Positions 24,501 through 31,392 of a DNA stretch of 34,150 nucleotides are shown here, in pieces. A program made the translations under genes and the position numbers. Position 1 is the stretch's first letter; each line of letters starts with the position of its first letter. This DNA comes from Laspinema palackyanum D2a. GTDB lineage: Bacteria > Cyanobacteriota > Cyanobacteriia > Cyanobacteriales > Laspinemataceae. A model generated the notes under the pieces. The model was not told the DNA's origin. It was given only the letters and a program-made list of their open reading frames with translations, and made no database searches. The stretch spans positions 1 to 34,150 of the forward strand of contig JAMXFF010000062.1 in assembly GCA_025370845.1 (NCBI GenBank), given 5' to 3'.

Positions 24501-24811
24501 CCTTGTTTTGCTAAAAATAAATAGTGAGGTCTTGCCATGCACCAAATTTTATTAAAAACACGACGCAAAACTTCATCATCTTCAGTTTCTTCTACACCAG
24601 CAAAAACAATTATGGGATTATTATTAACAAAAAAAATCTTTTCTACCCCGACTTGCTTACCTAAAGATAGCCAATCTCCTTTTTCGATCCATTGTTCCAG
24701 CGTCAAGTTAGTAGGAGGAATATCTGTAGCAAGAAGCTCACCCTCTTGAAAATTGAGAGTTGAGTAAGCAGCTTCTAAAAGTTCACGAACAGAGTTCAGA
24801 CCTACAACCAT
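21557..24811 (-). CDS. Eco57I-class N6-adenine DNA methyltransferase of a type II-like restriction-modification system, 1084 aa
   Basis: Motif X/target region FGTHYTPGSLVEYLL (343-357) is followed by motif I VIDPCCGSGIFLVESF (372-387), the acidic loop AGIEINEEAIRITSFSLYLA (417-436), and motif IV ADVVVGNPPWGS (502-513). This is the gamma-type m6A order of Eco57I-like enzymes. Residues 1-340 form a long helical region; 640-1000 contain the recognition region and a coiled segment (LRERIIQIVEELQNWNQVNN). The gene is clearly AT-rich compared with its neighbours and no GCGATCGC was seen in it, which suggests recent transfer. A nuclease gene follows with a 14-base overlap. Whether this protein itself also cuts DNA is not visible. 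Confidence 0.8.
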   Translation of the reverse strand: MVVGLNSVRELLEAAYSTLNFQEGELLATDIPPTNLTLEQWIEKGDWLSLGKQVGVEKIFFVNNNPIIVFAGVEETEDDEVLRRVFNKIWCMARPHYLFLAKQGELAVYDLTKPPSKTIKEWQDKESLAVARTTAEVASKLYQYRREQIESGRLFEDQRFGTDNQRADQSLIQDLKRVRFALMDKGLRKDKLKYAHSLIGRSIFIRYLEDREILSREYFDEIAQKNPEWQNLLNAPDFLPLNLEPEAKQFYIRILGNKDFTYALFERLANDFNGDMFPSDLQEEQAITADHLKLLQMFLRGDLGSSAKPLFFWAYKFQIIPISLISSIYEEFYHEENEESDDFGTHYTPGSLVEYLLSKVLNPERLDTNPRVIDPCCGSGIFLVESFRRIIRHHVYKNNELRLNPEKMREILRNQIAGIEINEEAIRITSFSLYLALIHYQEAPNILKQIKNGKHLPNLIYQDGWSDDKQHFNNLLRANIFDITSAIKNNNEIFKRFNSNCADVVVGNPPWGSSPTGWNKIAKWCETHEYPVGDNERSQAFIWRVLELLHDNGWASLLVSTGVLLKTHTKSQAFRKEWLKKVELKEVINFAHVRDVFFRGRRTASAIAPFASVLFCKKSEVQAHKNYVLYWSAKKTAMVKELQAVVLSVVDRHVVRQADFLRNDTLWKIYWWGNHKDVAMISAINLYTPLRVLHDPDNSGQGFTKSIQERKPSKWLLEYKQLPVRDNFTKYGNINPDSFIEPPTEVKRKGKPTFYQGDRLLIKHGITQSSDKKGQIIARMESAKFCFTNSINCIKLIQPETWKYKVILGILWSSLPRYYFFLTSSKWGIWHDGIYKNEYLNLPITLPTDNNLRERIIQIVEELQNWNQVNNQLTDLEYSLDEAIFDLYELNISERDLIRDMCDVGIEFFYNHSNSQAVQSLNIKSLPKLQGTISDISNIRGNQNHIQSYIYTFLNIWNRELQPDGEFNWKVIDAETNSSMLAVVFSTQEKNISLPDRSSSSEDEWKEILGSIGKHNLGPYDSHQIYIDGMIRVVNDTQIIIIKRNEMRLWTRSMAREDAEATLLQAIHLQETTQSDGVRYYDSY

Positions 24812-24941
24812 ATATAAATTAATTTTAAGTAGCAGTCTATATCAATACTGTAATTTTATCAGTGATATAATACAAGATTTACATAACATACCACAATCAG
24901 TAATCAAATGCAACAGGTAATTAAAGAGCGGTAATATCACT

Positions 24942-25160
24942 TTACATAATCCAAAACTTTTGCTGCTTCTCCATCTCCCTAAACGGCGTAAAACAGCGAT
25001 GACACCACCCATCCACCCACAACGCCGGAATCTTAAACATCGCCCCACAGTTGCGACATTCCCACAGCAAGCGTAATTTGTGCCGATCGCATCCCTGCTT
25101 CCCTTTAAACTGCCACTCAATCTTATGACAAGGCGACTCCGCATAACAAGCCCCACACAA
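24942..25160 (-). CDS. Zinc-ribbon protein, about 72 aa, possibly 5'-truncated
   Basis: The sequence LCGACYAESPCHKIEWQFKG, then CDRHKLRLLWECRNCGAMFK and VDGWCHRCFTPF contains three CxxC pairs plus two more Cys, enough for two zinc sites. The only start in range is TTG 25160; the frame stays open upstream to a TAG near 25240 (encoding KLDAPSG just before), so the original N-terminus may be longer or lost. It lies 130 bases upstream of the methylase gene and is on the same strand. It is not a known part of restriction-modification systems. Confidence 0.5.
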   Translation of the reverse strand: MCGACYAESPCHKIEWQFKGKQGCDRHKLRLLWECRNCGAMFKIPALWVDGWCHRCFTPFREMEKQQKFWIM

Positions 25161-25594
25161 CCCACTAGGAGCATCCAGTTTAAATGCCGAAGAGCTTAAC
25201 GAATTTACGAGGTTTGAGCCTCTAGCGAAGGCCCTAATCTAACCTTTACTAGGCATGACTCTCAATAATTACCCCAAATTTTTTCTAATGGTTTTAAGGT
25301 CATAACGCTGATGGGATCAATACTTCCGGCTTGTAAAAGGCTCCCAAATAGATTGAGGATAGAAATAGACAAACCTGCGAAATGTAGGTTTCATGGAATC
25401 GCCCCGTCCAGTTCATCCCTCCGAAGTGATGCGAGGCCCGATCCGCCATCCTTGTCTACCCAGACTTGCCACTCATTCCGGCCAAAATCCCGGGTGCGGT
25501 TCAGAAGCTCTCTGCACCCAGTCCTTTATCTGCCAACCGCGATCACATCGATGCCAGGGAACTAATTTCAATCAGAACCACAGCCTCCTCCATG
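25161..25594. other. 430-bp region with a probable broken small gene
   Basis: On the minus strand, about 25592 to 25391, a GGAGG box precedes a frame that gives LKLVPWHRCDRGWQIKDWVQ, ASEPHPGFWPE; after a one-base shift the reading continues WQVWVDKDGGSGLASLRRDE. It looks like one short gene with one or two frameshifts. I do not recognise the family. The rest of the region shows nothing. Confidence 0.3.
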
Positions 25595-25852
25595 TTAGTG
25601 ATGGTTTGGGTCTAGTTCAGTAGCGTTGGCTAGAAGGGATAAAAGCCGATCGCGCAAATCTCTCAATTGCGACGTGGACATCAACCTCCCATCCGAGACA
25701 CCATACCGGCCAACAAGTAACTCCCGGATTGCTTCTAAGCCGGTCCCCTGTTGGGTTAGTTGTCCGATTAGCGCAGTCGTTTCCCTTGTCACCACCGGGT
25801 CAGGGAGTGGACGAACATCCTGCAAAAAATCTAAAAGAACCCTGGGAGTCAC
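25595..25852 (-). CDS. Small gene, or detached C-terminal domain of the replication protein, 85 aa or more
   Basis: A GTG at 25852 gives 85 residues ending in LLANATELDPNHH. The frame is open further upstream, without a stop, to the TGA of the rep gene at 26012-26014 and is the same frame as rep. The extra upstream residues (PRFGTGDRIRGIYQTAYGG, EGILEVDPLGRLYFTLEK) look like a small SH3-like beta barrel. No good ribosome-binding site precedes the GTG. So this may be the original C-terminal domain of the replication protein, separated by one in-frame stop. Helices REAIRELL and LRDLRDRLLSLL fill the rest. Confidence 0.5.
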   Translation of the reverse strand: MTPRVLLDFLQDVRPLPDPVVTRETTALIGQLTQQGTGLEAIRELLVGRYGVSDGRLMSTSQLRDLRDRLLSLLANATELDPNHH

Positions 25853-26011
25853 GTCAAACTTCGCCTTTTTCTCAAGGGTGAAGTAAAGCCGACCCAGCGG
25901 GTCAACCTCCAGAATCCCCTCCCTCTCCTCAGTACCACCATAAGCAGTTTGATAGATCCCGCGAATGCGATCGCCGGTTCCAAACCGAGGGGGCAGGGTA
26001 CCTGCATCAGT

Positions 26012-29000
26012 TCAGTCACCGGCGGGGGAATTGGTGGCGGAGTTGATGTCCTCCTCGGGTTGGTCACTTCCGAGGGAATCGCTGGGAGAATTGATGCCCT
26101 CGAACGATTGCTCCCCGGCGGCAAAATTGATGGGGTTTTCTTCATCAGAGGCGATCGCTCTGCCCTCCTCGGGTTGTTCACCGGCGGGGGAATCGTTGCC
26201 CTCGAAGGGTCGCTCACCGGCAGGGGAATTAGTGGCGGATTCGACTCCCTCCGGTTGTTCCACGACACGGGAATCAGTGGGGTTTTGTCTAGTGGAGGCG
26301 ATCGCCATGTCCTCCTGGGGTTGTTCACCGGCGGGGGAATTGGTGGGGTTTTGTCTAGTGGAGGCGATCGCCATGTCCTCCTGGGGTTGTTCACCGGCGG
26401 GGGAATCGATACCCTCCCCTTCTTTTCGGGGGGACTGATCTCTCCTTCCTGATCCACCCCCTACATAAATAGATCTATTTATAGGGGGGGTGGATCGGCC
26501 CCACTCTTCACCCGGGGTTGGATCAGGAGGGACTGGATCACTCGCTGCTGGATCACCACCCGCTAGATCACTCCCCGGAGAATCCGAAGACTTCAACACC
26601 TCGCGGTCCACCCAAAGATCAAAAACAGTCCAGCGCTCATCCTGGGGAGGAACGAATCGGTAGAAGCGTTTGACCCCTTCAGGAGTACGGCGACGGGAAC
26701 TTGTCAGATTGAGGTCCATCAAACCCAGAAGCTGCTGACAAGTTTGCATCGCACTCACACCGGGATTAATCTTGACTCCCAAACAATCCTTAATCGACTG
26801 GCGACCTGATCGCGCCAGGGTAACAATCCCTTGCACCTCCGGCGAATCCGCAGTAAACTCCTTCTCCGGGTCTAGCAACCGCTTCACCCCAAGAAATTCC
26901 AACATCCTCGCCTTCACCGAACGGCATTTGATATCCGGCAGATGAAGGAGTGGGCGAGACAGCAGATGCTCCAAATCTCGCCTATCCTGAGACTCCGCAA
27001 ACTTGGCAAACAAGAGATAGAAATTCAAGCGCCATTGTTTGTGACGGCCCTCATCATGCTTCTTAATTAGCACAGGGGTCAACTCCTCAATCCCGCCAAA
27101 GTCTTGCACGATGCGATAGCGCTCACACTGGTACTGCTCGGCCTCCGTTTTCTGAGCCTTTTTATCCAACTCCCTGAACGTTTCCGGCTCGATTTCCAAA
27201 GCATCAGCCCGTTGTATGCAGTGGTCCGCCCAATTTTTATCCCGAGCTATCTTCGCCGAATCGGAGATAGCTTTGGCTCCCTCTTTATCCAGTGAATCAA
27301 CCGGAATGACCCGCACCCCCTCCGATTCAAACAGAGAGATAGCCGTCTCTCGGTAGCGATAACAATCCCGGTTAAAGCGGGCTACTTGTTTGGTCCAAGT
27401 GCGGAAGCATACTGGGTCGTAGGCTTTATCAATATTGAAATCTACCTCCTGAAGAATTCTCATCAATGCCGAAACTTGTCGGTTTTTGCCCGCCCTAATC
27501 TTCCGGTAGTCACTCGACCCATTAGCGATGGGTTTCGCAATTTTGGGGATAAACAAATGCCGGTCTACCCCCGCGCGCACTCGGTCAAGTCGCTGCCGAT
27601 ATTCTCGGACGCTGTTGAGTCCAGCGGAAATGTCGCAAACAGCAATCCATCGCTCAGTCTCATGTAGGCTGACCGCGCTGCTGATTGAGGTGGAACTCAA
27701 CATCACATCACAGTCACGCGCTAACTCATTAATGCGTTCGATGTCTGCATCCGAGTTGTCAGTCCCGAGAATTTGCTGGTCAAACCGTTTGATGCGGATG
27801 CCAGGAAACTCCTCCTTAAGCATCCGCTCAATCGTCTTCGTTCCCCATTTTGATTTAGTTTGTGCCCCCTCTACGCTGAACCAGAGACACTTATCCTGGG
27901 GCTTAGATTTCAGGATTTCAACCGCTTTGTTATAGATGTCAGCGGGTCCGTTATAGAGGTAAGCATTGTATTTATGCTCATGCTGGAACTCATTGACCAC
28001 CACAAACGGCCTGATGGGGCATTGCAACGAATCTTCGTCGTCACAGGCTTCCCGGGCGATCGCCATCAAAAACTCAACATCTAAATCGCTGATGTCGGCG
28101 CTTATGGCTACTACTAACCCATTGGACCGGACTAAGACATCTTGGATGAGGCTCTTAAACGTGGTGATAATCCAACCGCGATCTCCTCGACAAGTTGACC
28201 CTCCTAACATTTGCTGCAAGGTTTGGTCAAACTCGTCAAGAATCACAATCCCATCTAACCACTCAGAGGGCAGTTTTTCATGTCCCAGTTCAGTTTGGCG
28301 GACCCGGGTCACCTGGGGTGAGGCTTTACCGAAGGGTTTCACCGATTCAACACAGCAGGCGAAACCATAGACTGAATCTCTAACCCCCTCGCCGTCGTCA
28401 ATATATTGCACCCCAAAGCGAGCGGCTAACTCCCGTCCGGTGGATTTGCGGTTGGTGATAATCAGACATCGTGACCCCTGTTCAATCAGGGGGACCATCT
28501 GATCCCGGATGTGGTCCGTTTTCCCGGTGCCGGTGGTCGCCTTCACGATTCTCAATCCTGAATAGGGAAGCCCTTCAATATCGCCCAGATAGCGGCGATT
28601 GACCAAGATATCTGGCTCGTAGGTGAACTCCCAGGGATTGTAAGGATAGAGGGACTCACTAGAGAATTCGCACCCTTCTAGGTCATCATCCCCAGTTTGG
28701 ACAAAGTAATCATCGAGACCGCATTTTTCACCGTCGGGGGAAGGGATGCGGATGAAGTCAACGATCGCCCCTTCCTTTCTCAGCAGATAAGCCAGGGTGT
28801 TCGAGGCTTTTCCAACGGCTCTTTGAGTTTTGAGTTTGGGGTCAAAGTCAAACCCAATATGAATCCTACGCCCCTTCAGCCCGATCGCCAAAAGGTCAGG
28901 GTGCAGTTTATCTTTGTCGCTGGGGTCCCGGAACATCCAGACCCCACCCAACCCGATCGCGGCGTGACCTCGGGAAAGACAGGCGGCATCTTTTTTAGCC

Positions 29001-29533
29001 CCTTCCCCAAGGGTGACGGGTATAGAAATGTTGTCCCTGACCCACTGCCAAAAATTCCCCCCTGGATAGGGGACGCCACAACGAGCGCTGACTTGAGCGG
29101 CGATTTGCTCGGGGACATCAAGGTAATAGACCCCATAGGATTCGTGCTTGGGGGACTCGTATTTGTTGAATTTCCCAGGGACGACCACCCAGGAATCATC
29201 CTCTAATTTTTTCCAGGATGGCCGGGGGTGGAGGGGTTTGACTTGACTCCATAAGCTCTCCTGTTCCCAACCGGAGGAGGGAGCCAGATTTTTGCAGCGC
29301 CAGATGCCATCTTCTAGGAAACGGTAAGGCTTCTGTTCCGGGGGGGCGACGGGGTTGCCGCCGGATTGGGTGCGGCGAAGTTTTGGGCTATAGAGCACGC
29401 GGTCTAGTGCTGCTATGCCTTCAAAGATTTGGAGATTGGCGGCAATCATCACGGGGTCGATGCCGGATGCTTGCCAATCTGCGATCGCCCAGTGCCGGAT
29501 ACCCGAGAGAGTCGAGGGGTAGACTATGCTCAT
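26012..29533 (-). CDS. CyRepA1-family plasmid replication protein (primase-like plus helicase), 1173 aa
   Basis: The N-terminal part has the DUF3854 Toprim-like domain: IPVTLGEGAKKDAACLSRGH (171-190, Glu177), GLGGVWMF, and HIGFDFDP (225-232; Asp229, Asp231). A superfamily 1/2-type ATPase follows: Walker A IVKATTGTGKTDHIRDQM (329-346) and Walker B GIVILDEFDQ (428-437). The middle (CLWFSVEGAQTKSKWGTKTI, FDQQILGTDN, VMLSSTSISSAVSL) matches the helicase C-lobe. From about residue 985 the tail is Pro/Gly/Asp/Ser-rich with SPAGEQ repeats. This layout defines the cyanobacterial plasmid replication family annotated as CyRepA1. It overlaps an upstream short gene by 4 bases. It ends at TGA 26012 with an open frame beyond. 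Confidence 0.85.
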   Translation of the reverse strand: MSIVYPSTLSGIRHWAIADWQASGIDPVMIAANLQIFEGIAALDRVLYSPKLRRTQSGGNPVAPPEQKPYRFLEDGIWRCKNLAPSSGWEQESLWSQVKPLHPRPSWKKLEDDSWVVVPGKFNKYESPKHESYGVYYLDVPEQIAAQVSARCGVPYPGGNFWQWVRDNISIPVTLGEGAKKDAACLSRGHAAIGLGGVWMFRDPSDKDKLHPDLLAIGLKGRRIHIGFDFDPKLKTQRAVGKASNTLAYLLRKEGAIVDFIRIPSPDGEKCGLDDYFVQTGDDDLEGCEFSSESLYPYNPWEFTYEPDILVNRRYLGDIEGLPYSGLRIVKATTGTGKTDHIRDQMVPLIEQGSRCLIITNRKSTGRELAARFGVQYIDDGEGVRDSVYGFACCVESVKPFGKASPQVTRVRQTELGHEKLPSEWLDGIVILDEFDQTLQQMLGGSTCRGDRGWIITTFKSLIQDVLVRSNGLVVAISADISDLDVEFLMAIAREACDDEDSLQCPIRPFVVVNEFQHEHKYNAYLYNGPADIYNKAVEILKSKPQDKCLWFSVEGAQTKSKWGTKTIERMLKEEFPGIRIKRFDQQILGTDNSDADIERINELARDCDVMLSSTSISSAVSLHETERWIAVCDISAGLNSVREYRQRLDRVRAGVDRHLFIPKIAKPIANGSSDYRKIRAGKNRQVSALMRILQEVDFNIDKAYDPVCFRTWTKQVARFNRDCYRYRETAISLFESEGVRVIPVDSLDKEGAKAISDSAKIARDKNWADHCIQRADALEIEPETFRELDKKAQKTEAEQYQCERYRIVQDFGGIEELTPVLIKKHDEGRHKQWRLNFYLLFAKFAESQDRRDLEHLLSRPLLHLPDIKCRSVKARMLEFLGVKRLLDPEKEFTADSPEVQGIVTLARSGRQSIKDCLGVKINPGVSAMQTCQQLLGLMDLNLTSSRRRTPEGVKRFYRFVPPQDERWTVFDLWVDREVLKSSDSPGSDLAGGDPAASDPVPPDPTPGEEWGRSTPPINRSIYVGGGSGRRDQSPRKEGEGIDSPAGEQPQEDMAIASTRQNPTNSPAGEQPQEDMAIASTRQNPTDSRVVEQPEGVESATNSPAGERPFEGNDSPAGEQPEEGRAIASDEENPINFAAGEQSFEGINSPSDSLGSDQPEEDINSATNSPAGD
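26020..26430 (-). repeat. Tandem repeats encoding SPAGE(Q/R) units in the rep tail
   Basis: Two almost identical 66-bp units (from 26282 and 26348) encode SPAGEQPQEDMAIASTRQNP plus two residues. Around them are five or more looser units built on SPAGE(Q/R)P. HIP1 octamers (GGCGATCGCC) are inside the units near 26151, 26297 and 26363. Confidence 0.8.
26451..26496. repeat. 46-bp near-perfect palindrome inside rep
   Basis: Arms GATCCACCCCC....TAAATAGA (26451-26473) and TCTATTTA....GGGGGTGGATC (26474-26496) pair at 20 of 23 positions around the centre AAATAGATCTATTT. It lies between the folded rep core and the repeat tail and encodes STPPINRSIYVGGGSGR. Confidence 0.75.
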
Positions 29534-29751
29534 AGCTCATCCCCTCCACCTACTCGGTCTAAGGTGGGCTGAAGCGGAGGCGACGGCTGGGAGAGTTTAA
29601 CTCGCTCGATCCATTGCCACCTTTGACACTGGCGGCTCTGAAACTGGGCAAGAAAACGGGTAAATTTTTCGCTCTCTACGGGATTTTTGCATTGGCGACA
29701 TCTACGGAGATGCCGCCACTGGACGAGTGGGCGCTTCTCAAGGGTAGACAC
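29530..29751 (-). CDS. Short gene translationally coupled to rep, 73 aa
   Basis: GTG start at 29751, seven bases after AAAGGAG. The product is basic and includes HLRRCRQCKNPVESEKFTRF, LAQFQSRQCQRWQWIERVKL and ends in a Pro-rich segment. The three Cys (CRQC, QC) could bind zinc. The stop TGA overlaps the rep ATG (ATGA), so its translation probably sets rep translation, as with leader peptides of other plasmid rep genes. Homology is unknown. It lies just downstream of the folded leader at 29769-29896. Confidence 0.6.
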   Translation of the reverse strand: MSTLEKRPLVQWRHLRRCRQCKNPVESEKFTRFLAQFQSRQCQRWQWIERVKLSQPSPPLQPTLDRVGGGDEL

Positions 29752-29768
29752 TGGACTGCTCCTTTATT

Positions 29769-29896
29769 AGAGCTGTCCCCTTTATCTATGCCTCAACCTG
29801 TGTTAAACTTAATTTACTTAATTTAAAGAAAAACAGGTCGAGGGGCTGCTTCCTTGCTCGTTTACCAGACGAGCGTTAGATTTTAGGGACAGCTCT
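29769..29896 (-). ncRNA. Structured 5' leader of the rep operon, possible copy-number control RNA
   Basis: The closing stem AGAGCTGTCCC (29769-29779) / GGGACAGCTCT (29886-29896) is 11 bp and perfect. Inside are CCTCAACCTGT (29791-29801) / ACAGGTCGAGG (29833-29843), and a hairpin GCTCGT (29856-29861) / ACGAGC (29869-29874) with a 7-base loop. In the minus-strand RNA the one mismatch of the middle stem becomes a G-U pair, while on the plus strand it is A-C, so the rep leader is the likelier folded RNA. The outer stem ends about ten bases before the ribosome-binding site of the short gene. On the plus strand T8 follows the last arm, so an antisense RNA terminator is also possible. Confidence 0.6.
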
Positions 29897-30128
29897 TCTT
29901 TTTTTTGTTGAAAAAATGGAATTTTTTTGGGAAACTTTGGCTCATGAAATCAAACTTCTTGACCCTTTAAAGGACTAATAAATAGAAATTTAACTTTTTG
30001 AACCTTTGTCCTGTAAAGATTACAGGGGTTAAAGCTATCATCAATTTAATTCATTTATTAGTACCGTTTTGGAGTTACTTATCAACTAAGCGAGAAACCT
30101 TGTGGGGTCGGGAGAGGAAGTCGAGTCT
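29897..30128. other. AT-rich region upstream of the rep leader, candidate origin or promoter region
   Basis: No gene. It contains T and A tracts, the palindrome CCTTTAAAGG (29964-29973) and the hairpin CCTGTAA-AGA-TTACAGG (30010-30026). The composition is far more AT-rich than the flanks. No iteron series was found. Confidence 0.4.
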
Positions 30129-30269
30129 TCATTCCTCCTGGGAAGAAAATTTGGCCCAGAGAGACTCCATTACCGCCACCTCAGCATCAATTTTCTCTAG
30201 CCTCTGCGTGAGTTCAGAGGCTTCGGCTTGATTGCGCTCGATAGCGGTGGGTTGCTTTAGGGTTGACAT
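30129..30269 (-). CDS. Small coiled-coil protein, 46 aa or slightly longer
   Basis: The frame reads MSTLKQPTAIERNQAEASEL, TQRLEKIDAEVAVMESLWAK, FSSQEE and ends in TGA at 30129. Heptad spacing of hydrophobic residues (I, A, L, L, I, V, V, M, L) fits one long coiled-coil helix. The frame is open upstream (AIANRKRILAAIDAISAK) to a TAA inside the RHH gene but has no standard start there, so ATG 30269 is used. The gene lies between the RHH gene and rep on the same strand. No family is recognised. Confidence 0.45.
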   Translation of the reverse strand: MSTLKQPTAIERNQAEASELTQRLEKIDAEVAVMESLWAKFSSQEE

Positions 30270-30327
30270 TTTGGCGGAGATTGCGTCTATTGCAGCGAGG
30301 ATTCGCTTGCGGTTGGCGATCGCCCTG

Positions 30328-30546
30328 CTAAGGAGGAGGGCAAGTGCTTTTTATTTGTGCGGGCTTTGAGGGTGAGACAATGGTTAACTCACCCCTACCG
30401 ATTTTCTCCACCAGCTCTGAGCGACTAAGGTTTAGCGAGTTAGCGAGCACATCCAAGCCTTCTAACCCTTCAATAGAAATAGAAATAGTCGTCCGAGTCT
30501 TTGGTCTATCATACAGAGCCGGTCTGCCCCCAGGGTTCTTTCTCAT
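30328..30546 (-). CDS. Ribbon-helix-helix regulator of the rep region, 72 aa
   Basis: MRKNPGGRPALYDRPKTRTT is a basic arm, then ISISIEGLEGLDVLANSLNL, SRSELVEKIGRGEL is a clear RHH core: strand (TTISIS), helix A (EGLEGLDVLANSL), turn with the N-cap SRSE, helix B (ELVEKIGRG). The end is Pro-rich. RHH proteins next to rep genes commonly repress rep transcription (CopG-like). The palindrome ACTAAATTTAGT at 30665-30676 lies 120 bases upstream and could be its operator. It is intact. Confidence 0.7.
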   Translation of the reverse strand: MRKNPGGRPALYDRPKTRTTISISIEGLEGLDVLANSLNLSRSELVEKIGRGELTIVSPSKPAQIKSTCPPP

Positions 30547-30664
30547 TTATTTAGTCACTAAGATTTTTCTCTATCTCTCTTTAAACTTATAGCTATATCT
30601 AACCCCTTCCAACTAAAAATGATACAAAAGTTAAAAAAACCTCTTGGACCCCTGTTATGCCTAA

Positions 30665-30676
30665 ACTAAATTTAGT
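30665..30676. promoter_or_regulatory. 12-bp palindrome ACTAAATTTAGT, possible operator
   Basis: A perfect palindrome in the divergent region between the RHH gene (leftward) and the 95-residue gene (rightward). Confidence 0.4.
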
Positions 30677-30720
30677 ATGCACGAAACTAAAAGACAAGAG
30701 TTTGATACCCAAAAACAATC

Positions 30721-30782
30721 GCTGCGCTCCCGTCGAAAGTCGCGCAGCTACGTTAGTTTTCACTGAGGAGTGAAAACTAACG
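30721..30782. repeat. Two adjacent perfect hairpins upstream of a small plasmid gene
   Basis: Hairpin 1: GCTGCGC (30721-30727) / GCGCAGC (30742-30748), 14-base loop. Hairpin 2: CGTTAGTTTTCACT (30751-30764), loop GAGG, AGTGAAAACTAACG (30769-30782), 14 bp perfect. They stand two bases apart and end 12 bases before the GTG at 30795. No T-tract follows. Confidence 0.75.
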
Positions 30783-30794
30783 ACCATTTTATCA

Positions 30795-31082
30795 GTGCCG
30801 AAACCCATCGGCTACTACGCCCCCCTTGCAGCGTCCGCGTTCGAGTCAATTTTGGGCAATGGCGTAAAGCTGAGCTTCCGAGATACAGTAATGCTTTGCG
30901 CCATCACCAGTCAAGCAATCGACGCCAGCCTCCAGCCCTTTGGCAAGGAAGATTGCAGCCTAAAATATGCCTTCGCCCTAGCCCGAATCAACCCCGACCC
31001 CCAATCCCTCCTAGGGGCGCTGCTCAATCAGCAAGGAGAGAATATCCTCACCCTAGATCAATGGGTAGAGTTCCTCGGGTAG
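30795..31082 (+). CDS. Hypothetical plasmid protein, 95 aa
   Basis: GTG start at 30795. The product, MPKPIGYYAPLAASAFESIL, then LSFRDTVMLCAITSQAIDAS, PFGKEDCSLKYAFALARINP, ends in LTLDQWVEFLG and appears all-helical and soluble. I do not recognise a named family, although similar short proteins are frequent on cyanobacterial replicons. A strong double hairpin sits immediately upstream, and a divergent RHH gene lies beyond it. Confidence 0.55.
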   Translation: MPKPIGYYAPLAASAFESILGNGVKLSFRDTVMLCAITSQAIDASLQPFGKEDCSLKYAFALARINPDPQSLLGALLNQQGENILTLDQWVEFLG

Positions 31083-31392
31083 TCCCAAACTCTGGCCGCT
31101 GCTCATGTATTTAGTAGCTGGGGGTGGGCGATGAACCTTCAGAATTTAAAAGAAATTTTCGTGAGTCAGTCCGAGTTAACCCAATTAGACTATTTGACCC
31201 TTACCCGCGTTACCCGCTGTAAGTCGGTTAGCCGCGATGGGCCGGTGAATCGGTCAGATCCTGCCATTTGTGTAAGTTATCTATTCCAGTTCGGAGCGAG
31301 GCACTGCCAACCTTGTTCGAGATTGCGATACACCTGCCACGCCGGAAGCTCATGGGTTCATCTGTTTTTGCATAGATGTTTGGAATGCATAA
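31083..31392. other. 310-bp region without a supported gene
   Basis: A frame starting at ATG 31131 (NLQNLKEIFVSQSELTQLDY) is open for 94 codons but loses protein-like character after about 30 residues. It may be a gene start joined to unrelated sequence. Nothing else was seen. Confidence 0.35.

Noticed and set aside
21557-24811. Methylase as PglX of a BREX system
   Set aside because: No brxA, brxB, brxC, pglZ or brxL gene lies nearby; a single nuclease gene overlaps it, as in restriction-modification.
25849-26457. Long open frames on both strands over the rep tail (Pro/Arg-rich and Gly-rich proteins)
   Set aside because: They are read from the GC-rich tandem repeats of the rep tail, are pure low complexity and lack ribosome-binding sites.
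28697-29206. 169-codon rightward frame opposite the rep N-terminal domain
   Set aside because: It is the mirror of a well-supported Toprim-like domain; no start signal.
29886-29910. Simple rho-independent terminator on the plus strand
   Set aside because: The matching arm is 106 bases away with other stems inside; it is reported as a structured leader, with antisense termination as an alternative.
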